From: Pseudomonadota bacterium
GTDB lineage: Bacteria > Pseudomonadota > Gammaproteobacteria > Burkholderiales > Burkholderiaceae_C
NCBI GenBank assembly: GCA_023442945.1
Contig: JAEZWW010000103.1
Span: forward strand, 1 to 64,000
Direction: 5' to 3'
DNA: 64,000 bases
Part shown: positions 16,544 through 25,819 of the stretch, one piece after another
Layout of the letters: each line of letters starts with the position of its first letter
How positions within the stretch are numbered: position 1 is the stretch's first letter
Made by a program: the position numbers and the translations under genes
Notes under the pieces: model-generated
Databases searched by the model: none
Told to the model about the DNA's origin: nothing
The model's input: the letters and a program-made list of their open reading frames with translations, nothing else

Positions 16544-18019
16544 ATGCAGATTGAAATCGTCGACCGCATTCACTCAACGCTCGCGGGGAGCACCCATCCG
16601 TACATGAGCGGCGCCTTCACCCCGAATGATGTGGAGGTGAATGCGACCGATCTTGAGGTGATCGGCGAAATCCCCGAGCGACTCGACGGCGTGTACCTGC
16701 GGAACACGCAAAACCCCGTTCACCAACCGCTCGGAACCTACCACCCGTTCGACGGCGACGGGATGCTGCACCTGCTGAGCTTTCGACGCGGCCGGGTCGA
16801 GTACCGAAACCGCTTTGTGCGGACCCAAGGATTCATCGAGGAACAGGTGGCCGGGCGCGCCCTCTATGCCGGACTGATCGACAAGCCCTCGCTCTCGGAG
16901 CGGCCTGGCTGGGGCGCGCGCGGCGGCCTGCGCGACAGCGCCGCAACCGACGTGATCGTGCACGCCGGCAAGGCGCTTGCCACGTTCTATCAGTGCGGTG
17001 AACCTTACCGGCTCGATGCACGAACGCTTCGCATGGAAGGCGTGTCGCCGTGGGTCGAGCGGGTTCTTCCCGATGGCGGAATCTCCGCACACCCCAAGGT
17101 CTGTCCGCGTACCGGCGATCTGCTGTTCTTCAATTACTCCAAGAACGCGCCGTACATGCACTACGGCGAAGTCGACCGCGATGACCAGCTTATGCACTAC
17201 GTGCCGGTGCCCTTGCCAGGGCCACGGCTGCCGCACGACATGTGTTTCACCGAGAACTACGCCATCCTGAACGACTTCCCGTTGCATTGGGATGAGTCGC
17301 TGCTCGCGCAGGGGCGGCACAAGGTGGTCTACCACGCCGAGCGCCCATCGCGTTTCGCGGTAGTCCCGCGGCGTCACATGAAGAACCAGGAGATCCGCTG
17401 GTTCGAGGCCAGCCCCACCTACGTGTTGCATTGGCTCAATGCGTGGGAAGAGGGTGATGAACTGGTCATGCACGGCTACCACCAGAAATACCCCGTTCCG
17501 CGGGACGGCTACGACCGCAGCGGCAACACCTTGGGCCCCGACCGCTACGGCCCGACGCTGTACGAATGGCGGCTCAATCTGGCCACAGGGCGGGCCACCG
17601 AGCGTCGGCTGGACGAGCGCCTGCTGGAGTTCGGCACGATCAACGCGCGCTACTGGGGCCAGCCGTACCGCTATTCGTACAACATGATCGCCCACCCCGG
17701 CTCGTTTCTGTTCGACGGCATCGTGCGCTATGACCACAGCAACGGCGAGTCGCAGCAATACCTGTTCGGCGAGGGCCGCTTTGGCAGCGAATCTCCGATG
17801 GCGCCCTGCCACGATGCCAGATCCGAGGATGACGGCTATGTCGTGAGCTTCGTCAGCGACATGAATGAGGACCGCTCCGAATGCCTGGTGCTGGACGCCC
17901 GCGATCTGTCCAAGGGTCCGGTCGCGCGCATCGCGCTCCCGCACCGCATCAGCAGCGGCACCCACGCGTGTTGGGCCGACGCCAGCGAAATCGATGAAGC
18001 TTTGAAGGAGGCGTCATGA
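16544..18019 (+). CDS. Carotenoid-cleavage-type oxygenase 1
   Basis: Non-haem iron dioxygenase of the carotenoid oxygenase family, 491 residues, which splits a carbon-carbon double bond into two carbonyls. The four iron-binding histidines fit His183 (SAHPK), His231 (LPHDM), His296 (VLHWLNA) and His474 (GTHACWA). A GGAGA site precedes the ATG. It is clearly paralogous to the oxygenase at 29364-30866 (shared LRNTQNP, YHPFDGDGM, PSLS-RPGWG, LPHDM blocks). By my recalled alignment with the stilbene-cleaving NOV1, the substrate-phenol Lys is replaced by Phe148 and the Tyr by about Leu111. Its stop overlaps the start of a truncated thiolase. Confidence 0.9.
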   Translation: MQIEIVDRIHSTLAGSTHPYMSGAFTPNDVEVNATDLEVIGEIPERLDGVYLRNTQNPVHQPLGTYHPFDGDGMLHLLSFRRGRVEYRNRFVRTQGFIEEQVAGRALYAGLIDKPSLSERPGWGARGGLRDSAATDVIVHAGKALATFYQCGEPYRLDARTLRMEGVSPWVERVLPDGGISAHPKVCPRTGDLLFFNYSKNAPYMHYGEVDRDDQLMHYVPVPLPGPRLPHDMCFTENYAILNDFPLHWDESLLAQGRHKVVYHAERPSRFAVVPRRHMKNQEIRWFEASPTYVLHWLNAWEEGDELVMHGYHQKYPVPRDGYDRSGNTLGPDRYGPTLYEWRLNLATGRATERRLDERLLEFGTINARYWGQPYRYSYNMIAHPGSFLFDGIVRYDHSNGESQQYLFGEGRFGSESPMAPCHDARSEDDGYVVSFVSDMNEDRSECLVLDARDLSKGPVARIALPHRISSGTHACWADASEIDEALKEAS

Positions 18020-18120
18020 GCCGGCCCGTCTACATCCTCGGAATCAACTGTAGCCCCGGAGCTCAAGCCTTCGAGCCATGCGCCAAACGCAGGATTTTGC
18101 GGAAAGCGCGGCTGCAGTGA
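18016..18120 (+). pseudogene. Thiolase remnant (5' end only)
   Basis: An ATGA overlap with the oxygenase stop and a strong AAGGAGG site at 18005-18011 open a 34-codon frame. Its first residues, MSRPVYILG, match MTEPVYILG, the first nine of the thiolase gene that follows the second oxygenase (28108-29343). After that the frame loses all thiolase similarity and stops at 18118-18120. I read this as a thiolase gene deleted after about nine codons. A real short peptide is the alternative. Confidence 0.65.
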
Positions 18121-18646
18121 TGCCGCGCCCAAGATCTCAGCTTAACGACGGAGAAGAGCGCAGCTGCTCGACTGCGTCGTGCGGGGCAATCTCGGTTGCA
18201 AATCGTGCGCTGCCTTGATTGGCTATCAAAAGCATACGACATAGGGCTTGATACGCACGCGATGCATACGCAGTGTCCGTTGGCCGATTCGGCGCGTCGG
18301 TGTCGGAGATTTCACCTGTTCGGTCTAGTCAAGTCCGCGTGAATTCAGGCGACCGAGGTGCTGGTTGGTTCGTTCGAATGGCGCTCTCTTTGGCCTTGAT
18401 TTGACCAGAGATTGTGTCCGCGAAAAAATTGCTTGTCACTTCTAAAAAAAGACTATCTAATCGGTTTTCCTTGGTATGAGTTGATGGGTTGCTGAATTCA
18501 ATGCTTCCATGTGAAAACTGAATGGCGAAGCTGGCTTGCGCTTTGGAACGGTGCAGGGCGGTGTTCGAAGTGCGTGGCAGGTTGTGGTCGGGGACTGGCA
18601 GCGGGCCAGTCACGTCGGTTCATTGATCGATCAAAAGGAGACTGTG
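18121..18646. other. Gene-free spacer after the thiolase remnant
   Basis: No gene is recognised in this 526-bp stretch. It is less GC-rich than the flanks, with an AT-rich portion at about 18420-18500 that includes TTGTCA and TATCTA hexamers only 15 bp apart, a poor promoter match. It probably carries the promoter for the Bug protein and the following genes. No further thiolase similarity was seen. Confidence 0.5.
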
Positions 18647-19639
18647 ATGCAAGGAATACGGAAGCACGCCTTTAGACAGGCACTTGAATGGCTGAGCACA
18701 GCCGCATTGGCGTTGGGTTGTGTGGCCGCGGCGGCGGAATATCCTGACAAGCCGATCAAGGTCGTTTCTCCCTACGCTGCCGGCAACTCGCTCGACATTC
18801 CGCTCTACCAGCTCAACGAGTTCATGCAGGGGGCCGTGAATCAGCAGGTCATCATTGATCACAAGCCCGGCGCGGCAGCGATTCTGGCGGCGCAGCAGGT
18901 GGCGCATGCACCGGGTGATGGCTACACCGTGTTGCTCGGGCCGATGGGTGTCTTCGTCACCAACCCGCATACGTACAACAAGCTGCCTTATTCCTACAAC
19001 AAGTCCTTCAAGCCGGTCACGAACTTCATGGGGGCCCCGCTGGTCCTTGCCGTCAACAGCAAGCTGGGCGTGAACTCGGTCCAGGAGTTGGTCGCGTATG
19101 CGAAGAAACATCCGGGCGAGCCAGCCTACGCGTCGTTCGCGGCGGGAAACGCTTCGCATTTTGCTGGGGCACTCTTCAACCGCAAGGCAGGCATCACTAT
19201 GCTGCACGTGCCCTACAACGGCACACCGCTGCAGATTCAATCCCTGGTGGGCGGGCAGGTAATGGCGGCCTTTACCGCGTTTGTGGCTGTTCAGCCGCAC
19301 TTGTCATCGGGGAAGGTCAAGGTGCTTGCCACGACAGGTGGGGCGCGCTCGCCATTGATGCCGGATGTGCCGACCTTCAAGGAGCTTGGCTACCCCGAGT
19401 TGGAGATCAACATGTGGACTGGACTTTTCGTTCCAGCGTCCACGCCTGACGCCGTGGTGCGCCGGCTCAATGCTTTGGTGACACAAGCACTTGAAACGCG
19501 ACCGATGCTGGACAAGTTGAAACCACTTGAGATCTATCCCAAGCCGACGACGCCTGGAGAGTTTCAACGTTTCATTGACATTGAATACCGCAAGTGGGGC
19601 GAGGCCGTGCGGCTGACCGGCTTCAAGGCGCAGGAGTAG
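18647..19639 (+). CDS. Bug/TctC-family solute-binding protein
   Basis: A 330-residue periplasmic binding protein of the tripartite tricarboxylate transporter receptor family, abundant in Comamonadaceae and Bordetella. AAAGGAG lies 7 bp before the ATG at 18647. Residues 1-30 are a signal peptide (ALALGCVAAAA). YPDKPIKVVSPYAAGNSLD and PGAAAILAAQQVA are family motifs. No TctA/TctB permease is adjacent, which is usual for Bug proteins. Its location before the acyl-CoA synthetase suggests it captures the pathway's acid substrate or only senses it. Confidence 0.9.
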   Translation: MQGIRKHAFRQALEWLSTAALALGCVAAAAEYPDKPIKVVSPYAAGNSLDIPLYQLNEFMQGAVNQQVIIDHKPGAAAILAAQQVAHAPGDGYTVLLGPMGVFVTNPHTYNKLPYSYNKSFKPVTNFMGAPLVLAVNSKLGVNSVQELVAYAKKHPGEPAYASFAAGNASHFAGALFNRKAGITMLHVPYNGTPLQIQSLVGGQVMAAFTAFVAVQPHLSSGKVKVLATTGGARSPLMPDVPTFKELGYPELEINMWTGLFVPASTPDAVVRRLNALVTQALETRPMLDKLKPLEIYPKPTTPGEFQRFIDIEYRKWGEAVRLTGFKAQE

Positions 19640-19645
19640 GGGTGT

Positions 19646-21403
19646 ATGTACCACCTTCCCGAAAGCACCATGCGGCACTACCGCGCGATGGGGGTCTATC
19701 AAGACCAGACCTTCGTGCATTTGCTGGAGCGACTGTGCCAGGAGCATGCCGGGCGCGAGGCGCTGGTGGATGCGGCCAATCGCGCGGACTTCTTCGGCGG
19801 GGCGCCGCGCAGGCTGAGCTATGCGCAGGTCTGGGCAGAAGTGCGCAGCATGGCCGCCATGTTGCTGGACCATGGCTTGCGTCAGGACGACATTCTCTGC
19901 GTGCAGTTGCCCAACACCAACGAACTGGTGATGACCTACTTCGCCTGCGCGATGATCGGCGTCGTCATCACGCCGGCACCCATGCAGTACCGGGAGCATG
20001 AGCTGGGGCATATCCTCCAGCACACGAACGCCCGAGCCATCATGAGCTTCGCCCGCACGGGCAAGAACTCCGAGCTTGTACGCTGCGAACAGTTGGCACA
20101 GGCGCAGGGCGTCGCCGCGGGAACTGCGCCGATCGTGATGGCCTGGTATCCCGAGGCCGCGAGCCATGCAGAAGCCCTGCAACAGACCACTGGTCGCTCA
20201 CATATCCCGCTCACCCCCGGCTGCGCCAGCGCCGAGCAACTGGAGGCGCTTGACGTCTATTGCGGGGACCATGCCGTGGACGCGGACGCGACGTTCACGC
20301 TTTGCTGGACCTCCGGGACCGAAGGCCTGCCCAAAGGCGTGCCGCGCAGCCACAACCAGTGGATGATTGCCGCGCGCACCATCGTCGAAGCTGTCCAGTT
20401 GCAGCCGGGCGCCCGGCTGCTCAATACATTTCCGCTGACCAACCCGGGAAGTCTTTCGGGCATGGTCGTGCCATGGCTGTTGACGGGCGGCGCGCTGGTG
20501 CAGCACCAGCCCTTCGACCTGGAGGTTTTCCTCGATCAGATCCGGGACGAACGCATCGACTACACCTGCGCTTCGCCGGCGTTGCTGGCGACCTTGCTGC
20601 AGAACGAGGCACTCACCACGGGCATTGACTGGGCACGACTGCGTCGCATCGCCTCCGGATCCGCGCCGCTGTCGGAATGGCTGGTGCGCGGCTACGCCGA
20701 GCGCTTCGGCGTGGAGATTGTCAATTGCTATGGATCGAGCGAGGGAGCGGCGCTGTACAGCTGCGCCTTGGATGTACCGGATCATGGACAGCGTGCACAT
20801 TTTTTCCCCCGGCTCGGGGCGCAAGGCTTTGACTGGTCATTGTCGATTGGCGGCCTGATCGAGACACGGCTCGTCGATCCCGATTCCGGGAACGTGGTGC
20901 GAGAGCCCGGCCAGCAAGGCGAACTCCGCGTCAAGGGGCCGAACGTCTTCGGTGGGTACTACAACGCGCCTGAGCTCAACGCGGCGGCATTCGATGCCGA
21001 CGGCTTCTATCGCACCGGCGACACCTTCGAGATCGCCGGGGACCGCTCGCAGTTCTACAAGTTTGTCGGCCGTACGAAGGACATCGTCATTCGGGGCGGC
21101 TTCAACATTTCGGCGGCGGAGATCGAAGGCCTGATTCAAGCCCATCCCCAGGTACGGGAGGTGGCCATCGTCGGGCAGCCCGATCCACGCCTGGGCGAGC
21201 GTGTATGCGCCGTGGTGGTGCCGGCGCAGGACGCGTCGCTGGATCTGCCCCAACTCATCGCCTACCTGCGTGACGAGGTCGGCATCGCGGCCTACAAGCT
21301 GCCCGAGCGTCTTGTGCTCGTCGACAGCCTGCCCCGCAATCCCATGGGCAAGGTGATCAAGCAACAACTTCGTGCCTCAATTTCAAAGGAGATGACAACA
21401 TGA
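19646..21403 (+). CDS. Acyl-CoA synthetase 1 (AMP-forming)
   Basis: ANL-family ligase of 585 residues that activates a carboxylic acid to its CoA thioester with ATP. CWTSGTEGLPKGVPRSH is the phosphate-binding loop, NCYGSSEG the A5 motif, YRTGDTF and GRTKDIVIRGGFNIS the hinge region, and NPMGKV carries the catalytic Lys. It is paralogous to the synthetase at 23951-25672. It starts 6 bp after the Bug gene and overlaps the next gene by ATGA, so the four genes form one operon. Confidence 0.92.
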   Translation: MYHLPESTMRHYRAMGVYQDQTFVHLLERLCQEHAGREALVDAANRADFFGGAPRRLSYAQVWAEVRSMAAMLLDHGLRQDDILCVQLPNTNELVMTYFACAMIGVVITPAPMQYREHELGHILQHTNARAIMSFARTGKNSELVRCEQLAQAQGVAAGTAPIVMAWYPEAASHAEALQQTTGRSHIPLTPGCASAEQLEALDVYCGDHAVDADATFTLCWTSGTEGLPKGVPRSHNQWMIAARTIVEAVQLQPGARLLNTFPLTNPGSLSGMVVPWLLTGGALVQHQPFDLEVFLDQIRDERIDYTCASPALLATLLQNEALTTGIDWARLRRIASGSAPLSEWLVRGYAERFGVEIVNCYGSSEGAALYSCALDVPDHGQRAHFFPRLGAQGFDWSLSIGGLIETRLVDPDSGNVVREPGQQGELRVKGPNVFGGYYNAPELNAAAFDADGFYRTGDTFEIAGDRSQFYKFVGRTKDIVIRGGFNISAAEIEGLIQAHPQVREVAIVGQPDPRLGERVCAVVVPAQDASLDLPQLIAYLRDEVGIAAYKLPERLVLVDSLPRNPMGKVIKQQLRASISKEMTT

Positions 21404-22311
21404 TTCGATTCGATAACCGAGTGGCGATCGTCACCGGGGCTGGCAAGGGGCTGGGGCGCGCCTATGCGTTGTACTTGGCCGAGCGCGGCGCCAAGCTGGT
21501 GCTGAACAACCGGCGCCGTGAGGTCGACAAGGACGGGTTGACCGCCGTCGATCACGTCGTGCAGGAGATCAAGGCCAAAGGCGGGGAGGCCGTGGCCAAC
21601 TATGCAAGCGTCGAGGATCCGACTTCCGGGCAGCAAATGGTGCAGCAGGCGCTCGACACCTGGGGCCGACTGGACGTGCTGGTCAACAACGCGGGCATCG
21701 ACCGCTCGAAGAGCTTTGCCAATTTCGAGCTCGACGACTTTCTGGACATCTTCCAGGTCAACTTTCACGGCACGTTGTATGTCACCCATGCTGCATGGAA
21801 GGTGATGCGTGATGCGGGTTACGGACGCATTCTGGTGAGCGCCTCGTCTGCTGGTCTGCATGGCGGTCGGGGTCTGGCGGCCTATGGTGCTGCCAAGGGC
21901 GCACTGATTGCCCTGATGCGCACGCTGGCCACCGAAGGCCAGAGCAAGAACGTACTGGTGAATGCGATTGCGCCGTATGCGGCCACGCCGATGACCGGTG
22001 ACCATATTCCCGAAGCGCTGCGTGACGAGCTCAACGCCGATCGCGTGGCGCCCCTGGTGGCCTATCTGGTGAGCGAGAACAACACGCAGGTGACCGGACA
22101 GACCTTCGTCGCAGCGAAGGGGCGCTTCCTGCGCGCGGCGATGGTCGAAGCGCATGGCGTGACGTATGCCGAGAGCGGGCTCAGCGCCGAAGCGGTCGAG
22201 CGAGACATTGCCGACATCCAGAGCCTTGCCGATCCGCGGGAGTTTCCGGATGCGCCCACCGCATTCCGCGACTTCATCGCACCAGCCCAACCGCAGGTTG
22301 TGAAGCAATGA
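21400..22311 (+). CDS. Short-chain dehydrogenase/reductase
   Basis: A 303-residue SDR with the cofactor loop TGAGKGLGRAY (about residues 10-20), NNAG, catalytic Ser in SASSAG, and YGAAK (Tyr/Lys). NFELDDFLDIFQVNFHGT resembles the (3R)-hydroxyacyl-CoA dehydrogenase part of multifunctional enzyme 2, so oxidation of a 3-hydroxyacyl-CoA is a reasonable guess. AAAGGAG precedes the overlapping start, and the next gene again overlaps by ATGA. Confidence 0.88.
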   Translation: MIRFDNRVAIVTGAGKGLGRAYALYLAERGAKLVLNNRRREVDKDGLTAVDHVVQEIKAKGGEAVANYASVEDPTSGQQMVQQALDTWGRLDVLVNNAGIDRSKSFANFELDDFLDIFQVNFHGTLYVTHAAWKVMRDAGYGRILVSASSAGLHGGRGLAAYGAAKGALIALMRTLATEGQSKNVLVNAIAPYAATPMTGDHIPEALRDELNADRVAPLVAYLVSENNTQVTGQTFVAAKGRFLRAAMVEAHGVTYAESGLSAEAVERDIADIQSLADPREFPDAPTAFRDFIAPAQPQVVKQ

Positions 22312-23126
22312 ACTTCCTTGCCGACAACGTCGCACCGGGCCTGCTCGTCAATCTGCTGTTGACGGCAGCGGTTCTGGTGGTGTGCCAGCTGCTGCTCTGG
22401 TTTCTGAGCATCCGTCTGCGCGACGCCAGCATCGTTGACATCTTCTGGGGCCCTTCGTTCGCCGTGGTCGCCTTGGTCACCTGGTTGCATCAATACGGCG
22501 TCGGTGTGGAATCGCGCAAGGCGGTACTGCTGGGTTTGACCTCCCTGTGGGCGCTGCGCCTTGGGCTTCATGTGTACCTGCGGGCGCGCGGCCATGGCGA
22601 AGACCCGCGCTATGCCGCCTTCCGGAAGAAGGCGACGGGCAACGAGCACGTGTTCATGCTCAAGCATGTCTTTGTCAAGCAGGGCATGGCGATGTGGGTC
22701 ACCTCTATCCCGGTTCAGGTCGGCATGTTCTGGTTGCGCCCGGAAAGCGTGGGCCCCATGGCCTGGCTCGGCATCGCGGTCTGGCTCGTTGGCTTCCTGT
22801 TCGAGAGCATTGGCGACTGGCAACTGGTTCGCTTCAAGGCCGACCCAGCCAACCGGGGGAAGATCATGCAGACCGGCTTGTGGCGCTACACCCGCCACCC
22901 GAACTATTTTGGCGATGCCTGCGTCTGGTGGGGCCTGTTCCTGATCGCTTCAGACAATTGGCTTGGCCTGCTGACGGTGTTCGCGCCGCTGCGCATGACG
23001 CATAACCTGCTGAATCGGACCGGCAAGAAGCTGCTTGAGAAGAAGATGAGCCGTGAGCGGCCGGAGTACGCCGAGTACATCAACAGGACCAGCGGCTTCT
23101 TTCCGTGGCCACCGCGTAGTCATTGA
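22308..23126 (+). CDS. DUF1295 / steroid-5-alpha-reductase-like membrane protein
   Basis: A 272-residue polytopic membrane protein with about six hydrophobic segments. The C-terminal half has GLWRYTRHPNYFGD, the NADPH- or SAM-contacting signature shared by DUF1295, 5-alpha-reductase-like and isoprenylcysteine-methyltransferase-like proteins. Members are often annotated as steroid reductases, but few are characterised. As the last gene of the translationally coupled operon it may reduce a C=C bond of the substrate; that is inference. Confidence 0.82.
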   Translation: MNFLADNVAPGLLVNLLLTAAVLVVCQLLLWFLSIRLRDASIVDIFWGPSFAVVALVTWLHQYGVGVESRKAVLLGLTSLWALRLGLHVYLRARGHGEDPRYAAFRKKATGNEHVFMLKHVFVKQGMAMWVTSIPVQVGMFWLRPESVGPMAWLGIAVWLVGFLFESIGDWQLVRFKADPANRGKIMQTGLWRYTRHPNYFGDACVWWGLFLIASDNWLGLLTVFAPLRMTHNLLNRTGKKLLEKKMSRERPEYAEYINRTSGFFPWPPRSH

Positions 23127-23950
23127 TCATTGACGATCCGGGGCCGGGCAGACTTTCAGTCGCTTGACATCGGCACCTCTGCTGGGGCCGTCGTTCAGTT
23201 TGGCCGACGGCCCCACTCACGTTTGCTGATGACGACGGCAGGTGCTTGCGGGGCCGGGAGTCTGGGTGTCAGACAGATGCGCACACGACGTGGGTTGATC
23301 TTGCCGCGATGACGACGGCAAGCTCGGGGCATGATGCGTCGACGATTCATCTCGCGGGACTGCAAGCGAGCACTCTTTCATGGCACCTTTCCGATCCGCC
23401 GACCGGGCGCAGCGGTAACGACACAGGCGCATGGAGACCCGCCCCAGCTTTCGGTCAGGACAGACATGGCCCGACTTGCAAACGACGCCGTCAGGCAGCT
23501 TGCGCCCGGCGCCAAAGATGCGCCATGCCGGACTCGGAGGGCGGGGTTCGCCCATGGCGAAGATGCCCTGTCGATCAGATGAGGGACGCACGGACTCCGG
23601 TGTGTTGCCTGTGTGCCGTGTGATCAAAGAGTCTCGTCGTGCGGGGCACGCCCGCAGGTCGGGCGATTGCATGCGCGTCATGGTCGGCGCAGTTGCTCGG
23701 CTGACCACTGCACGAGCCAGAGCGCTCGGAAACGAGGTTCTGCTCGCGGGCACAAATGCGGGGCATGTGGGAGTCACGCGCAACGTGCATCCCACGGTCA
23801 GTGCTGCGGTGCTGCGACTTTGCGGTTGTGCCTGTGTGACGATGGAACTACCGATCTTAAAGCGACAGTGGCAGCATCACGACGTGCCGAAGACCCCGCG
23901 CGCCCGTGAGGGCAACCGGGGGGCATCGCTGCCTGCCTGATGAACGGCGT
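23127..23950. other. Gene-free spacer between convergent operons
   Basis: An 824-bp stretch between convergent genes with no convincing coding sequence in six frames; the frames are open only because of composition. A strong GC hairpin (10-bp arms at 23184-23193 and 23205-23214) without a T tract follows the DUF1295 gene and may terminate it. No dispersed repeat, tRNA or recognisable mobile element is seen. Confidence 0.5.
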
Positions 23951-25672
23951 TTACGTTTGCTCGCCCAATTGAGCAGCGCGCGCCCGCAGGTCCTTTTTGT
24001 CCAGCTTGCCCACGGGATTGCGCGGCAGTGTGTCCAGCACCAGCAGGTATTCCGGCAACTTGAACACGGCGACCTGGCACTCTTCCTGGAGATGCCGGGT
24101 CAGCGTCTTCAGGTCCAGCTCAGTGCCTGGCTTCACGGACACGCAGGCGCAGAGTTTTTCGCCGAGGATGGCGTCGGGCACGCCGACGACGGCGGCCTCG
24201 ACCACGCCCGGGCAACTGACCAGGAGGTTCTCGATTTCTTCGGCAGAGATCTTCATGCCGCCGCGCACCACCAGGTCCTTGCATCGGCCCAGGAAGCGGT
24301 AGTACTGCCCCTGGTCGCCAACGATTTCAAACAGGTCCCCGGTACGGTAGAAGCCTTTGTCATCAAAGGCGTTCCGGGTGGCATCCTCGTCCTTCCAGTA
24401 GCCGCTGAAGACGGCGGGGCCGTCGAAGCGCAGCTCGCCTGGAATGCCGGGCTGATCAATGTCCTGGTCGCTTTCCAGGTCCACCAGGCGCGTGCGGACC
24501 CGCAGCGACATGGGGGCTTCCCATTCCAGTCCGTCGACGCCGATGCGTGGGAAGCAGGTCGCGCGAATGCTGGGGTCGGGCACATCGGCGAACGTGGCGG
24601 TCAGGGCCGCACCTTCGTTGGAGCCGAAGTAGTTGACGATCTGCACACCAAAGCGTTCAGCGAAGCCTTGAATCATCCAGTCCGACAGCGGTGCGGAGCC
24701 CGAACCGATGCGGCGCAACACGGTGAAGTCGATGCCTTCAAGCAGGTGCTCGTTCTGCAGCAGGGTGTTGAGCAGCGCCGGCGGGGCCAGGGTGTAGTGC
24801 ACGGCCTCGTCACGCAGTTGTTGCAGGAACACGGGCAACTGGAAGGGATGGTGCTGCACGGTCGTCCCGCCGGTGGTCAGCAGCGTGACGAAGCCGGTCG
24901 CGATGCCGGCCATGTTGACCATGGGGAAGGGGTTGAGCAGGCGGGCATGACCGGACAGCTCGGCGGCGTAGATGATGTCGGGTCCGGCGATCAGCCATTG
25001 GTTGTGGCTGCGCGGCACGCCCTTGGGGCGCGACTCGGTGCCTGAAGTCCAGCAGATCGTGAAGACGTCGTTGGCCGTGACGCCAGCCGTCGCTTCGGCC
25101 GTGGCCAACCGGGCTTCAAGCTCTGCCGAATGCGCGGGTGCGTGCTGCAGGTCGATCACCCCCGCGGGCAGGTCGTCGCCCCAGGCCAGTACGCTCCGGA
25201 TGGACGGGTGACGGTCCGCTAGTTCGACAAACATGCGCGCCGCTTCGTGTGTCTTGCCGATCCGCCCCAGCGTGATGGCAGCCGTGGCCTGGGTCATGGC
25301 CAGGATGTGATTGAGCTCGTGGGCCCGGTACTGCACGGGAACCGGGGACACGATGATGCCCAGCCGGGCGCAAGCCAGATAGACCGCGAACTGCTCGACC
25401 ATGTTCGGCAGTTGTGCGACCAGCACGTCGTCGCGCTGAAGGCCGGCGTCCAACAGTGCCGCGGCCAGTCGATCCGCTTCCGAGCGAAGCCGCTCCCAGC
25501 TCCAGCGCAGGGGCGTACCCTTCGCGAACTCTGAACGATTGGGCGCATCGACGACGGCTTCTGCCGTGCCGCGCTCATCGGCCCAGCGAGAGAAGACTTG
25601 CCACAAGGTGCGCTCACCCCACCATCCCCGGGACGTGGCCGCGTCGATTTTTTTTCTGGAAACGAGAATCAT
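23951..25672 (-). CDS. Acyl-CoA synthetase 2 (AMP-forming)
   Basis: A 573-residue ANL-family ligase, paralogue of the synthetase at 19646-21403. ICWTSGTESRPKGVPRSH is the phosphate loop, NYFGSNEG the A5 motif, YRTGDLFEIVGD and GRCKDLVVRGGMKIS the hinge, and NPVGKLDKK the catalytic Lys. The start at 25672 is chosen for GGAGG eight bases upstream; a longer frame to 25747 lacks similarity. It is transcribed divergently from the double-HxlR regulator, which probably controls it. Confidence 0.92.
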   Translation of the reverse strand: MILVSRKKIDAATSRGWWGERTLWQVFSRWADERGTAEAVVDAPNRSEFAKGTPLRWSWERLRSEADRLAAALLDAGLQRDDVLVAQLPNMVEQFAVYLACARLGIIVSPVPVQYRAHELNHILAMTQATAAITLGRIGKTHEAARMFVELADRHPSIRSVLAWGDDLPAGVIDLQHAPAHSAELEARLATAEATAGVTANDVFTICWTSGTESRPKGVPRSHNQWLIAGPDIIYAAELSGHARLLNPFPMVNMAGIATGFVTLLTTGGTTVQHHPFQLPVFLQQLRDEAVHYTLAPPALLNTLLQNEHLLEGIDFTVLRRIGSGSAPLSDWMIQGFAERFGVQIVNYFGSNEGAALTATFADVPDPSIRATCFPRIGVDGLEWEAPMSLRVRTRLVDLESDQDIDQPGIPGELRFDGPAVFSGYWKDEDATRNAFDDKGFYRTGDLFEIVGDQGQYYRFLGRCKDLVVRGGMKISAEEIENLLVSCPGVVEAAVVGVPDAILGEKLCACVSVKPGTELDLKTLTRHLQEECQVAVFKLPEYLLVLDTLPRNPVGKLDKKDLRARAAQLGEQT

Positions 25673-25819
25673 GCCGACGCCTCCGTTGTGGGTAGTACGG
25701 GGCCGGTGCTCTGCGGCTGGGTGATGCGAGGTGTCATGTGTCTCCAAGTCTTCATATGGAAGTTACTGTAGGATTTTGTCCTCGAGAGCCATTGTGGTTA
25801 GTTCTTTAATGGAAGTCAA
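25673..25819. promoter_or_regulatory. Divergent promoter region with direct repeats
   Basis: This 147-bp spacer separates acyl-CoA synthetase 2 and the HxlR-type regulator. An 8-base direct repeat ATGGAAGT occurs at 25756-25763 and 25809-25816, the second just before the regulator's start codon. It could be part of an autoregulatory operator. No -35/-10 pair is assigned. Confidence 0.35.

Noticed and set aside
18215..18250. GGCTATCAAAAG in the spacer after oxygenase 1, like the first bases of the dispersed repeat
   Set aside because: The conserved core AGCTGnnCGCGCA and TGTAGGGC does not follow, so it is not counted as a copy.
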